Part shown: piece by piece, positions 48,101 to 58,268 of the stretch | How positions within the stretch are numbered: position 1 is the stretch's first letter | How the letters are laid out: every line of letters begins with the position of its first letter | Source: Actinomucor elegans | Lineage: Eukaryota > Mucoromycota > Mucoromycetes > Mucorales > Mucoraceae | Assembly (NCBI GenBank): GCA_026027325.1 | Contig: JAMSLZ010000005.1 | Span: 1,984,001 to 2,048,000, forward strand | Length of the DNA: 64,000 bases | Reading direction: 5' to 3' | Made by a program: the position numbers and the translations under genes | Notes under the pieces: generated by a model | Told to the model about the DNA's origin: nothing | The model's input: the letters and a program-made list of their open reading frames with translations, nothing else | Databases searched by the model: none

Positions 48101-48707
48101 AATAGAAAGATATTTCGAACGTTTGCTGCTACCATTCGTAGGCAGATCAAAGGTGAGCGTGTGCTATTGGAACAAAGCCGGTTTGAGCCTGCTTTGCGTG
48201 GTATATTCCCCGAGGATAAATATCTACACATGCTCCAGATTCTGGACAACATACTGAGCTTAATGATGCAAATGGAGTATTCTTTTGGAAAGATACCCTA
48301 TTCGTGGAGAGCAATGATTACAAAAGATACATGGAAAGAAAGAAAGACGATGGTAATATTTTCAAAAAAAAACAGATTGGGAAGAGAAAGAGAGAGACTA
48401 ATCTCGTACCTACTAGATATCTTCATTTCTCACAGCGCTTCATCTGGGCTCTAATGCATTAACCAGCAAGGCCCCTTTGCCCCCTTATATTGTCAGGCCT
48501 ACCAAAGCAAGACGCGAATTGACCAATAAGTTGCGTAGATCGCCACTTTTGGCCAAAAAGCACTTGGGTGACCGAGAATATACATATTTTAGCGCGTATT
48601 GTATGAACTCTGAGCAATTAGCAGTTGAAATTGAGCTACTCATAGTTACTATCCGTGATCTTGTAGGGCCAGATAGCGTTAGTGTATGGCTCAATTACAA
48701 ACACTAG
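45112..48707 (+). CDS. large FUSC/DUF2421-type membrane protein (putative exporter)
   Basis: Five exons: 45112-45708, 45765-47533, 47600-47790, 47844-48352 and 48417-48707 (1118 aa). A basic N-terminus leads into six hydrophobic segments (SNIAVTIALGLITIDPIRDL to LKLLVPTIVGFALLFAVFF). A ~450-residue soluble domain follows, with an acidic patch (DDEDEDEDSAIEAVF) and DPRYQDRPFFYKYYYKWK. A second block of about six membrane segments includes GPSVGSNFFGTMTRTIGTF and WQRTVDVIVGVLAALIMS. The soluble C-terminal domain is DUF2421-like. This is the layout of fungal aromatic-acid-exporter/fusaric-acid-resistance-like proteins, including yeast Bre4. Export of toxic organic acids or amphiphiles is inference. 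For exon 5 the acceptor at 48416 keeps frame; the later CAG at 48435 gives an early stop. Confidence 0.85.
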
Positions 48708-49543
48708 AAGAGAAAGAAGAGCCATATACCCTTATATTTCATTTAAACCATTCATTTGTAGATATCAATTACACTTTAGACAATTTAATAACGTATATTC
48801 AATAAAGCTTTATATAATACACAGAGATGCATTGAATAAACCAGAAGCACCTATGACGATATGTCATTAGTTGCACACAATGCCAGAAAATTAGAAACTT
48901 AATCTCGATTGGATGGATGAAACTCGATAAGTGATACATCATCAGCTGGTTGTTTTAGCCAAGAAGTCTGTAATACGGGTCATTTAGAAACAAATTTCAT
49001 TGAATATACTCTAAGCACTACCAGTTTTATTCAAGCGCAATATCATGGTTAGCTTGCTTCTGGATGATAAGAAAGACCTTGCAGTTCGGCATTTCAACAA
49101 AAACTAATATAATTATTACAAGTTTGAATGAATGGTGTGGCACCACAATCAAAATATGAACTCAGCATTATTTCATCAGTAGAAAAGACACTTTCTTATC
49201 AGCTACAATAGGTTAGTAAGAAGGAACTACTATGTAAAGTTAACCCGAAATGTAACCTCCATCTTAAACTTTGGTTCATTTGTTCTACAAGCCAAGTGAA
49301 CAAGTACTTCGTCATGATGGCGAATCTTTCATTTTTCTCGGTGGATAAAATCGTCTTCAGCACGCTCTCAGGTGAGCTGATGGTTCTTTTGTATCAAATA
49401 GGCTCATGTATATTTATGTCTCGGAATTAGAATCGGTGTATAACTATCGGGTAAAATGGGATAAAACTCAATAACACCATTTAGTCTGTTTGCTTCTTTT
49501 CTTCTTTTTGTTTGTTAGATATTAAAACAAAGACTGTTGAAAA
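48708..49543. other. intergenic / aspartic protease promoter
   Basis: About 830 bases of AT-rich DNA, no gene. The last 60 bases are CTT-rich before the protease ATG. Confidence 0.5.
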
Positions 49544-51173
49544 ATGCAAATTACTACAGCCATCTTAGCCATCATTTCTACTGCTACAATTGTGGTGCAA
49601 GCTGAAGATGGAGTCATCCGTTCGCCTATTATCCGTAATCCTCAGCAAGGCAATGTTTTAGAAGTAGCTAGAAAGAGATATCAACGCCTAAATGAGCACT
49701 TGAAATTAAACAAAAGAGCAGACCCCTCCAATGCAGCATTATACAATGACCAAGGTTCGCAGTATTTGATTGAAGTTGGCATTGGTACCCCACCTCAAAA
49801 TTTTGCTGTAACATTGGATACTGGAAGGTAATAATAAAACTAAGCAAGCGAGGCATGTTGAATAAAAGAATACTAACTAACAACATAGTGCTGATCTTTG
49901 GGTGCCATCTACTCAATGTCCACGTACGAATTGTCCATTTTATCGATTTGAAACGACCAATTCATCTACGTTCAAGTCTCTGAATAAACCTTTTGGTATT
50001 CAATATGGTATTGGCAGTGTAAACGGGACTTATGCCACTGATACTGTAACAGTAAGCGGCGCCTCAATTGCCAACCAGCAGTTTGGGCTAGCGTCTATTA
50101 CAGAAGATATTATGCAACCTTCAGGTATCTCTATGTCACCAGAGCCCTTTAACCGATCTAGTAATAATCCTGTGGAAGCCAATGGTATCTTGGGCCTCGG
50201 TTACCCCTCCCTGACTCAAGCAGCTAGCAGTGGTGAAGGCGCATATAATCCATTCGTGTTTAATCTGGCCTCACAAAAGGTTATTAAAGAGCCAATTTTC
50301 TCCATCTACTTGAATAGTATCTCCAAACCCGGTTGGTCTGGTGAAATCATCTTCGGTGGCATTGATAAAAGCAAATTCAATGGTGACCTAACGTATTTAC
50401 CAGTTGCCAGTCTCACAACGCAATCGGGCGCCACTGGTTCATCATCATCATCAGCAGCAGCATCATCTGATGAGCAATCAGACGTTGGATACTATTATTG
50501 GATGGTATATGGTCAAGGTCTAGGCGTAAAAAATTCTAACACGGGAAGTAACCCTAGTTGGAGATTGCGCGAAATTGGTGCTTTTATTTTGGATACCGGC
50601 ACTACATTAACTTACTTTCCAACATCAGTAGCTACAGATATCGTTACGGCTATTGCTGGCAAGAAAAACTTTGCTCTAGACCGTCAATCAGGTGTCTTTA
50701 TCGTAGACTGCGCAGTTGCCAAAAGTTCTGCTCGTTTCGAGCTATATATGTCACCCTCAGATTCGATCAGTAGTAAGCCCATCGTGTTGAGTGTGCCTGC
50801 TTCCGAACTGGTCATTCCCATTGATAGCACTTCTGCTAGCACGGCTAATGCCTGTATGTTTGGTATTGCTCCCTTGGGTGGATCTGGCGGTGTCGGTACT
50901 AATATGTATCTTGTTGGTGATTCTGTGTTACGATCAGCTTACATGGTTTTTGATATGGGTCAACACCGCGTTGGCCTTGCTGCCAATAAGGACATTGGAG
51001 GCACTGTTACAGTTGGTAATTCTACTGGTAGTGCAGGAGCTAACTCCTCAAATGACGCGTCTAATGGTTCGGGAACTTCCTCTTCTGCTCCTGGCACATT
51101 ATCGCTCAAATCCTCTCTTGGCTATATCTTGACTGCATTGACCGTAACTGCAATGGCTATGGAAAGTTATTAA
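49544..51173 (+). CDS. secreted aspartic protease with a Ser/Gly-rich, possibly GPI-anchored tail
   Basis: Pepsin-family (A1) protease. Exons 49544-49827 and 49889-51173 (522 aa). Signal peptide at residues 1-20 (ending VVQAE), a propeptide ending in KLNKR, then the mature enzyme. Catalytic motifs: VTLDTGSADLWVP and FILDTGTTLTYFP; also YGIGSVNGTY (flap region), ANGILGLGYPS and a C-terminal VLRSAYMVFDMGQHRVGLA. An insert (ATGSSSSSAAASSDE) lies between the lobes. After the catalytic domain there are ~60 Ser/Gly/Asn-rich residues and a hydrophobic end (LGYILTALTVTAMAM), as in yapsin-like GPI-anchored proteases. The intron falls right after D-T-G. It is followed in tandem by a paralogue. Confidence 0.92.
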
Positions 51174-51468
51174 TCTGCATTTAATCGTCTCATCTCATAT
51201 AGAATATAATGTATATACAGTAGCAAATGTTCTTGCCCACTTGTTTCTTTTGTTTTATTTTATCCACCATTGTATAATCATCTTTTATCTTTTTGTAAAG
51301 TAATAAAAAAAATCCCCCGCTGCATTATACATACCGATATCAAAATGAAACATAGGTTTAGTATTCCATTCAATATGTTTATCAAAGTGAAAGGGGTTTC
51401 AGTCCAGTAGAATGGCGAATATAAATGATAAAGTAAATTATTTTGCATTTGTGCTGTATCTATTTGAA

Positions 51469-52719
51469 ATGTTAATAAAACTGACAGTGCTTTCGTTATG
51501 TATTGCTTCCTCAATAGCTATACCAAATGTTATTCGCTTACCAATTATCAAAAACGAACGCGTGAAGTTGGATAAGAGATCAGAAGTACACCATGCCAAG
51601 TTATACAATAATGACGGTTCAGAGTATCTGGTGAATATAGGAATTGGTACACCTATTCAAAACTTTTCTGTCTCTTTAGATACTGGAAGGTAATTAAATT
51701 TTTTTAAAAAAAAATAGCAGTTGCTGTATAAATACTGATCAAATACATTTAGCTCTGATTTATGGGTTCCTTCAACTGGTTGTTCTGCTAAGGAATGTCC
51801 ATTTTCAAGATTTAATCCATCCAAATCCAGCACATTTGCAACTAACGATACCCTTCCTTCTTCATTTGAAATTAAATATGGTATTGGATCTGTCCGAGGA
51901 TCGTATGGTCAAGACAGCGTTTATTTAGGCAATGCCCATGTGCCCCAACAACAGTTTGGATTAGCGACAAGTACAAGTAACCTTATCTTGAATACAAGCA
52001 CACCTTCCAACGGTATCCTTGGTCTTGGTTATCCCGCTCTCACTACTAGCAAGCATGAACCGTTCATCTTTCAATTGGCTAAATTGGGGCTGATTGAACA
52101 GCCTATTTTTTCTGTAAGCATGGGTTTTGCTAGTGGTTGGTCTGGCGAAGTATTACTGGGCGGTACCAATCCAGCTAAGTATCAAGGTGATATACTGTAT
52201 GAACCTGTATTCAACGAAGGTGAAAATACGTATTGGATGGTAGGTGGTCGATCCATCCTTATCCAAAAAGAAACTACACAAAGTGAAACAATCTTGAATG
52301 CCACGTTTCCGTCTGTGCGAGGCATGATCGTTGATACTGGTACTACTCTGACTTATGTCGATCTTGCGCTGGCTGAACAGATCATGCACCAGGTTGCAGG
52401 AGAAAGCGTGGTATTGGATCAAATGTCGGGCACCTACATTATTGATTGTCAAATAGGAGGCGATTCCACTACTTCTTACTTTATACAATTTGTTATGGAA
52501 GGTGGTACTGTACTTAATGTACCTATCAAGAGTTTGATCTTGCCTTTGGAAGATGGTTTATGTATGTTTGGTATTGCACCATGGATGACTACTGGTACAA
52601 GTCTTAAAATGGACCAAAAAGGTTGGATCCTGATTGGTGATTCGGTATTGAGATCAAGCTATTTGGTCTTTGATATGAAAAATCATCAGATTGGGTTTGC
52701 AAAGGTATTTAACTTTTAA
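51469..52719 (+). CDS. secreted aspartic protease, tandem paralogue
   Basis: Exons 51469-51689 and 51753-52719 (395 aa). The ATG at 51469 gives a clean signal peptide (MLIKLTVLSLCIASSIA); an in-frame ATG at 51412 would add 19 residues before it. A short propeptide ends in KLDKR. Catalytic motifs are VSLDTGSSDLWVP and MIVDTGTTLTYVD, with YGIGSVRGSY, NGILGLGYPAL and VLRSSYLVFDMKNHQIGFAK. It ends at the catalytic domain, without the Ser-rich tail of its neighbour, so it is probably soluble and secreted. The intron has the same position and phase as in the upstream copy, which shows origin by tandem duplication. Only ~300 bases separate the two genes. Confidence 0.92.
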
Positions 52720-54515
52720 TTGTGGAACAGTTACTGACTCGTATTTTTAGACTTCTTTGGCGTCGTACATTACAGAAAGTTCTTTGTCCTCCCGTAGCAC
52801 TCCGCTAACTTTTTTGCATCTATTAGCTCTTGTAATTCTACTTTTTTATCACCAATTAAAGTTAATATAATGGTCCGTGCCTTTTATTAAAGACTTTGTG
52901 TATCATGTAATATTATGTATGCTGATCTTCAATAATAACCTCGGTTTGCTTAATCTATAGTGATTAAATTGCATCCAAGTGTAGGAACACATTTTTCAGT
53001 GTTTAGTCATTAGGATGTCCAAAGAACTAACAGATCAACATCATGACAATTAATGCTAGTGATGATCGCTGAACAGACCCAAATTAGCTATGAGCTGGGT
53101 AGCTTCTGGTTACTCGGAATTACTGGGCCAAGGTATTCAATCGTCAATGCATCAATGGCATTGGATAGAGGTGATTGAATATTATGACAACAACCATAGG
53201 CAATGCTCGACAGAAATCATTAAAATTTAATAGATCTTCTAAAGTAACAGCTAAGTGAGTTATAACTTGACACACCAGGACATATGTAGGGCAAAATGCG
53301 TCTCTTAAGAAGAATTTAGTTTTATACTTGCCATCCTTTTTTTAAAAAAAAGCGGAATAACCCTTAAAGAATACACTTCTGTTTTAAAACACCTTTTTTT
53401 TCTGTTTTCTTTAACCGTGTGTACTACTGAAAAAAAGCTATAATACCTACGGTTTTTTAAGATTTCAAAGTCCCATCATATATTCATCAGCCTATAGGGT
53501 AACTTTTATATTTTTAGCATAAAGATTTGATCCATAAATTAGAAAATTAATATCTGAAGGTTGAATACAAATGTCTATGGCACTTATCGAGAGAAACCCT
53601 TGAAATCTTCACTCGTAGGTAGACCATCAACAAACGATACAGTTTTACTTTTTTAAATGATAGTTTCCATGGATATACGTGTGGTTTATAAAGCCCTAAA
53701 TAGCTTTGACTTTATGGCAGTGTTAAGTTTTGAATTTTTTTTTTGGATATCCCACAAAAATTGTGTCATTCAAAAGAAAACTTAACACTCTATAGTATTA
53801 TTTAATCACTTAACATAAATATGTAGTAATCATGCTATATACTAGTTTTTCGATTTTTTAAGTGTGAAATAGTGATGAATGTTTGGTCCTGGAACCTAAA
53901 ACAAAATAATCGAACGGTAGATCTTTCAGTCAAATGTCACATCTGATTAGTATCTCAGGTTTAAAATGAGCCACTACATCTAGTCAAAGTATTCTATCAT
54001 CTCCAATGCCTTGCGGCATTTGTGAATGAATGTATAGATGTGTATATTCTCTATTAAGGTAGTTATTAAATAGTGCTAAATCGAGAGATAACTGTAGTTC
54101 CTGGTCTGTGTAATCTGCCCTCGTGGCTTTGCCATTGATTCCTGTTATTACTATTGTAGTAGAACTTTAAAAAAAATTGCTGTATGGGTTTGTTATCTTA
54201 CACATGAGCTTAAACTCCATTTATAAGGGCATATCGTGCACAGCGTTACCATTTTTGAGATTCGGGCGATAAAATTGAGTGAAGGCTTTCCCTCCAATCC
54301 ATCCCTTTGTTTTGTGTGGAGTAAAAAAAAAAAAAAAAAAAAAAACGTGACTCTTTGTGTAAAGTGCCAGATTAAAAGAGTAATTTTTGCACTCTTCTAG
54401 GTCAACTACAGCGAATGATCTCCGCCTCTGACTGATTGTGTGATTGGTTCTTTTTCATTTATATTTAGTATTTTTTCCTGTTTCTCCTTTTCTTCTTCTT
54501 TTTATCTTTTCAACT
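52720..54515. other. 1.8 kb intergenic region
   Basis: No gene. A reverse copy of the dispersed motif is at 53921-53977 (GTCAAATGTCACATCTGATT then TTTAAAATGAGCC). A run of 23 A is at 54323-54345, about 170 bases before the next ATG. Confidence 0.5.
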
Positions 54516-55065
54516 ATGGATATCCATCATCAAGAAAATCACTATGCCAAAGAAACATTAATGAGAAGACTAGCAGATGCTAGCCAATACAAGATATACC
54601 CTTCTATTATTCCAAGAAACGAACTTCCACTAAGAAAGATATTATTAACCACGAGGTAAATTCCCACACAAGTGAGGATGTACCTTGATAATAACCCCAA
54701 TAAATAGACTATGGAATCATGTATGTAGGCAACAGGCTATGCTTACAATGGTCTCGGATGATTGGTTATTTGAGCAACAGCAGTCACCATCAGTACAGAC
54801 AGAACTTTACGTGTTTAAGCCAGAACAAGATATACCCAATAAAGATCAATGGTCCTGGCTTGATACTAAAGAACCAGTGCTTCTAGACTCTTTAAATGAG
54901 GAAGAAACTACAAAAAAGCGGGCAAGAAGCACAGAAGAGCACCATTCATCAAAAAAACCCAAATCCTTTTACCATTTTTCTACCATTGATTCCCCGGCTT
55001 CACCGGCTGGTCCGGCTTCTTCAGCATCATCTTCTCCAACAAGTGCAGTCTTGTTAAGTGCATAA
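54516..55065 (+). CDS. small unknown protein, possibly nuclear
   Basis: Exons 54516-54655 and 54708-55065 (165 aa); the join AG|A keeps frame. N-terminal ~60 residues look folded and partly helical (ETLMRRLADASQYKIYPSII, KILLTTRLWNHVCRQQ). The middle is acidic with aromatics (DQWSWLDTKEPVLLDSLNEE). Next is a bipartite-like basic stretch (KKRARSTEEHHSSKKPK), which could be a nuclear localisation signal, and a Ser/Pro/Ala tail. I do not recognise a family. Confidence 0.65.
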
Positions 55066-55242
55066 TTACTACAGTATCTATCTAAAAATAGTCCCTTATA
55101 TCTTATATATTATCACCTCTTCTATATATACTTATTAAAAAAAAACTCATAATATACATGCCACCAAGTTCAATTCAGTATAGAGCCAGTGCCTATAAAG
55201 TATTTTCTTCTTTCTTTCTTTCTCTCTTTTATAAGTTATTCT

Positions 55243-55542
55243 ATGAAATCTGTTACTTTGTTCTTCTTTTTGCTATTCACCAACATTTACGCACAGCTAG
55301 TTCTACCATTAGGATTCAACTGTACTGTGCAACAGGCACTTTATTGCAGCGAATTCTTATCGCATGGCGGTTTGAGTTGCCAAAATAATCATCAAACAGT
55401 TTGTGAACATGAACATAGAGAAAAAAAGAACGACCAAGACCATTGCCAACCTGCTGCCAATTACAACTGCCATAGTTTTATTTCTGTATATGGTTATATC
55501 TGCAACACTACTAGCTGTATCCAGACAGACGATATAAATTAA
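55243..55542 (+). CDS. small secreted cysteine-rich protein
   Basis: Single exon, 99 aa from the ATG at 55243; the frame opens earlier (55189), but this ATG gives a textbook signal peptide (MKSVTLFFFLLFTNIYA). The mature part has eight cysteines (pattern by context FNC, YC, SC, VC, HC, NC, IC, SC), enough for four disulfides, and a charged His/Glu/Lys middle. No family recognised. Size, signal peptide and even Cys number fit the class of fungal small secreted proteins; function unknown. Confidence 0.65.
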   Translation: MKSVTLFFFLLFTNIYAQLVLPLGFNCTVQQALYCSEFLSHGGLSCQNNHQTVCEHEHREKKNDQDHCQPAANYNCHSFISVYGYICNTTSCIQTDDIN

Positions 55543-56860
55543 CAAGAGCCCTTTCATTAATAATAAAAATAAACAGTATGTGTGTTTATGTTATAGGCCA
55601 TTCTATATAAATCTTGATCAGTTTGCAAATCTTGATTATATAAATTGTCTTTCTACTTTGTATCTTATTGGCCTGTTGGCGCATAAACTATGGCAGGAGA
55701 ATGTATGGAGTATATAAACAAGGGACACTTATTATTTGAGTAATGTCGTGTTAATAATATATCTGCAGGAAAGACTTCTTTTTTTTTTTGTCTATCTCAC
55801 GGCCGTGAGCTTCCGTCCAAATAGATATGGCCATGCAATTCATCAAGCACTAGTGGTAGGGCCCGAGTCACAGCCAACCCAAACTACTTGAGTTATTCTA
55901 GCAACTGCTTACGTCGATATCTAATTATTAAAGCTACTTTTGTTAGAACTAATATGTATCTTTGTATATTCTACCTAGTCATCATTGTTTTATCTCGGAT
56001 CATTGCAGATATTGACGCGTTCTTGTGAGTTTCGTGGCGTACTTGGATCACATTTTTCATCTCCGATATCCGAGTTATAATACTATCTTCTGGCACCAGT
56101 TTACGCTAGTTTTAAATATATACAAATTTTATCTGAAAAAACATATTTCTTATTATAATTTGCGTATAGGACTTTTGATTTGTCTTGGTTTTTTGTTAAT
56201 TCAGAAGCTATTGTATGGCTATAGTGAGGCAACTGATCTTTTCTACAATCACAAATACCTGCTGTGTGTAATTTTAAAAGCTTAATAAATGAATGAGATT
56301 ATTATTTTTCACTATTCCCGAGAGCTATTAATTAGCGTTGCTTTATTGAGAAGATAAAGAGCAATTAACCAAACTGTGGTCATTGCTACCATTTTACAGA
56401 CCGTTCATCCAACACTGTTACAGCATTTGGAGCTTCTAAATTTATCGTGTAACTTGTATTTGTTTTCTAAACATTTAAGATTTCACTGCCAGAAAATTGT
56501 GTGATCCAGCATTCCATAATTAGAATTGAAATTGGTCTGTTCTTTTCTGTAACTTTAAAAGATTATATCTTCAGTCTAGTAATTTGTATATTTGATCTTA
56601 AGACCCATATGGTTCAAAAGCGATAATTATATCAAAGAATCGATCACATTCAATAAACCAAAGGGCGACCCTGATCTCTCATTATTGGTTCTGTGCAAGG
56701 AAAAAGGTCAAAAAAATGCTTGAAATGGCATATTTCATAAATTAATGAAACAAAAAACTCGCAGATTTCAAATGCAAAAAAAAAAAAAAAATTCTTCCTT
56801 CAAGATTCAAAAATGAAAAGCTATCAGAGAACTTCAGTTCATATGAAAGCTTGATAATGT
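55543..56860. other. intergenic
   Basis: About 1.3 kb, AT-rich, no gene. A plus-strand frame at 56025-56285 (86 codons, hydrophobic) has no supporting signal. Confidence 0.45.
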
Positions 56861-56942
56861 CGTCGCCTGCAGGATTTGAACCTGCGCACGCAGAGCGTAT
56901 ATGATTTCTAGTCATACTCCTTAACCACTCGGACAAAGCGAC
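56861..56942 (-). tRNA. tRNA-Ser (anticodon AGA)
   Basis: Reads on the minus strand from 56942. The acceptor stem GTCGCTT pairs with AGGCGAC. The D arm has GAGTGGTTAAGG. The anticodon stem is TATGA/TCATA with loop CTAGAAA (anticodon AGA), then a long class II variable arm (TACGCTCTGCGTGC). The T arm is GCAGG-TTCAAAT-CCTGC; discriminator base is G. At 82 nt with a long variable arm and no intron, it fits serine tRNA, reading UCU/UCC. Confidence 0.95.
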
Positions 56943-58268
56943 TTGTTGTGATTCATCTTCTTCAAAAAGTATCAAGATTATGAAAAAAAGCCACAAATCA
57001 CGTGATATAATGTCGATCCGGTCCGGACTACAGACAACTAACTAACCGCAATAGTATTGTGCGATCCGTAATGTTTCTTGATGAAGCGACCGTAGAGTTT
57101 GGGGTAGCTCAAAATAACTCCATTTCAAAGGGCTACATTTTGATAGAGTAATAAAAGATTATTTTCGTTCACGACTAGAATAGCCCACCAAAATAAAAAT
57201 AAGTCTGTAGTCAACTCTTTAGCAAACATCCTAATATATATAGTAATTCACCCTGAGTGAATGAATTATCTATTGTACTCATCATTAAATTAGGATCGGC
57301 CACGAAATCTGTGGACTTGAATCTGCTGTATCTGAAATATGTATAAGTAATCTACAACTAATTATGAATAAAATGAAACATAATATTTATAATTTGAATA
57401 AACGTATATTTTTGTAGATGTAAAACTCATTTTGAATACAGATTTTATTTCAAATGTAATTTTTGACAAGGATCAGTCAAGAGTTTTATAAATCATTGCA
57501 TAAAATGTGTGTGTTTTACTGTCAAATTCTAAATGAAGTTTACTTAGTGTATTTAGTCAAATAACAATTGTAATGGATTCAGGGCTTCATTCCAAAAGTG
57601 TACTAATAATCAGATGCAGCATTAAACTGAAATCGATCAAGTAATTTATATACTAGTAGTGATTAGATGCAACATTGAATCAGAATCAGTCAGTAAATGT
57701 AAAAAAAAAAAAAAAAAAAAAAAAATCCAATGAATACTATTTTTATGGAGCGTGAATATGTATTTTTTTTAATGCATACTGTATTAGTAAGTATACAGTT
57801 ATATTATTTTCAGATTACATTGCATATAAACACTCGTGTTCTAATTTAAAAAGGCTAAAAATAAAAGATGCTTATGAATAACCATGGATTAATACACATA
57901 TTAAATAGTAATTACATCATCTAATGCGCGTTAAAATATTATGAAAATTTGATTATTTCCTCTTACTGCTTATATTGGCAAAAAATAACATATATAAGTA
58001 TATATCTGTATAAAAGTACACTAAGGATTCCTATTAACAAAAACTATCCATTATACTCGCTACTCTTAATGAAGTTATATCTCTAATGTTATATAATCTT
58101 TTGATATCAGCACACTCTAGATCCTATTACATATAAATTCAAAATTATTCTCTTTAACTGCAATCTTGCTAGTCAAAAACATATACTAAACGAAATATAA
58201 TTTATCTAAGATGTCTTTATTATAAACTACAGAAAATTACAACGCTAATCTGATAAAAAAAAAGAGCA
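56943..58268. other. intergenic with three motif copies
   Basis: No gene. Plus-strand copies of the dispersed motif are at 57424-57483 (ends GGATCAGTCAAGAG), 57583-57642 (CAGATGCAGCATTAAACTG) and 57659-57696 (AGATGCAACATTGAATCAG). The last is followed directly by a run of 25 A (57701-57725). Confidence 0.55.

Noticed and set aside
56742..56996. 84-codon minus-strand frame with SEWLRSMTRNHIRSACAGSNPAG
   Set aside because: It is a translation of the tRNA-Ser gene at 56861-56942; this peptide is a familiar false ORF.
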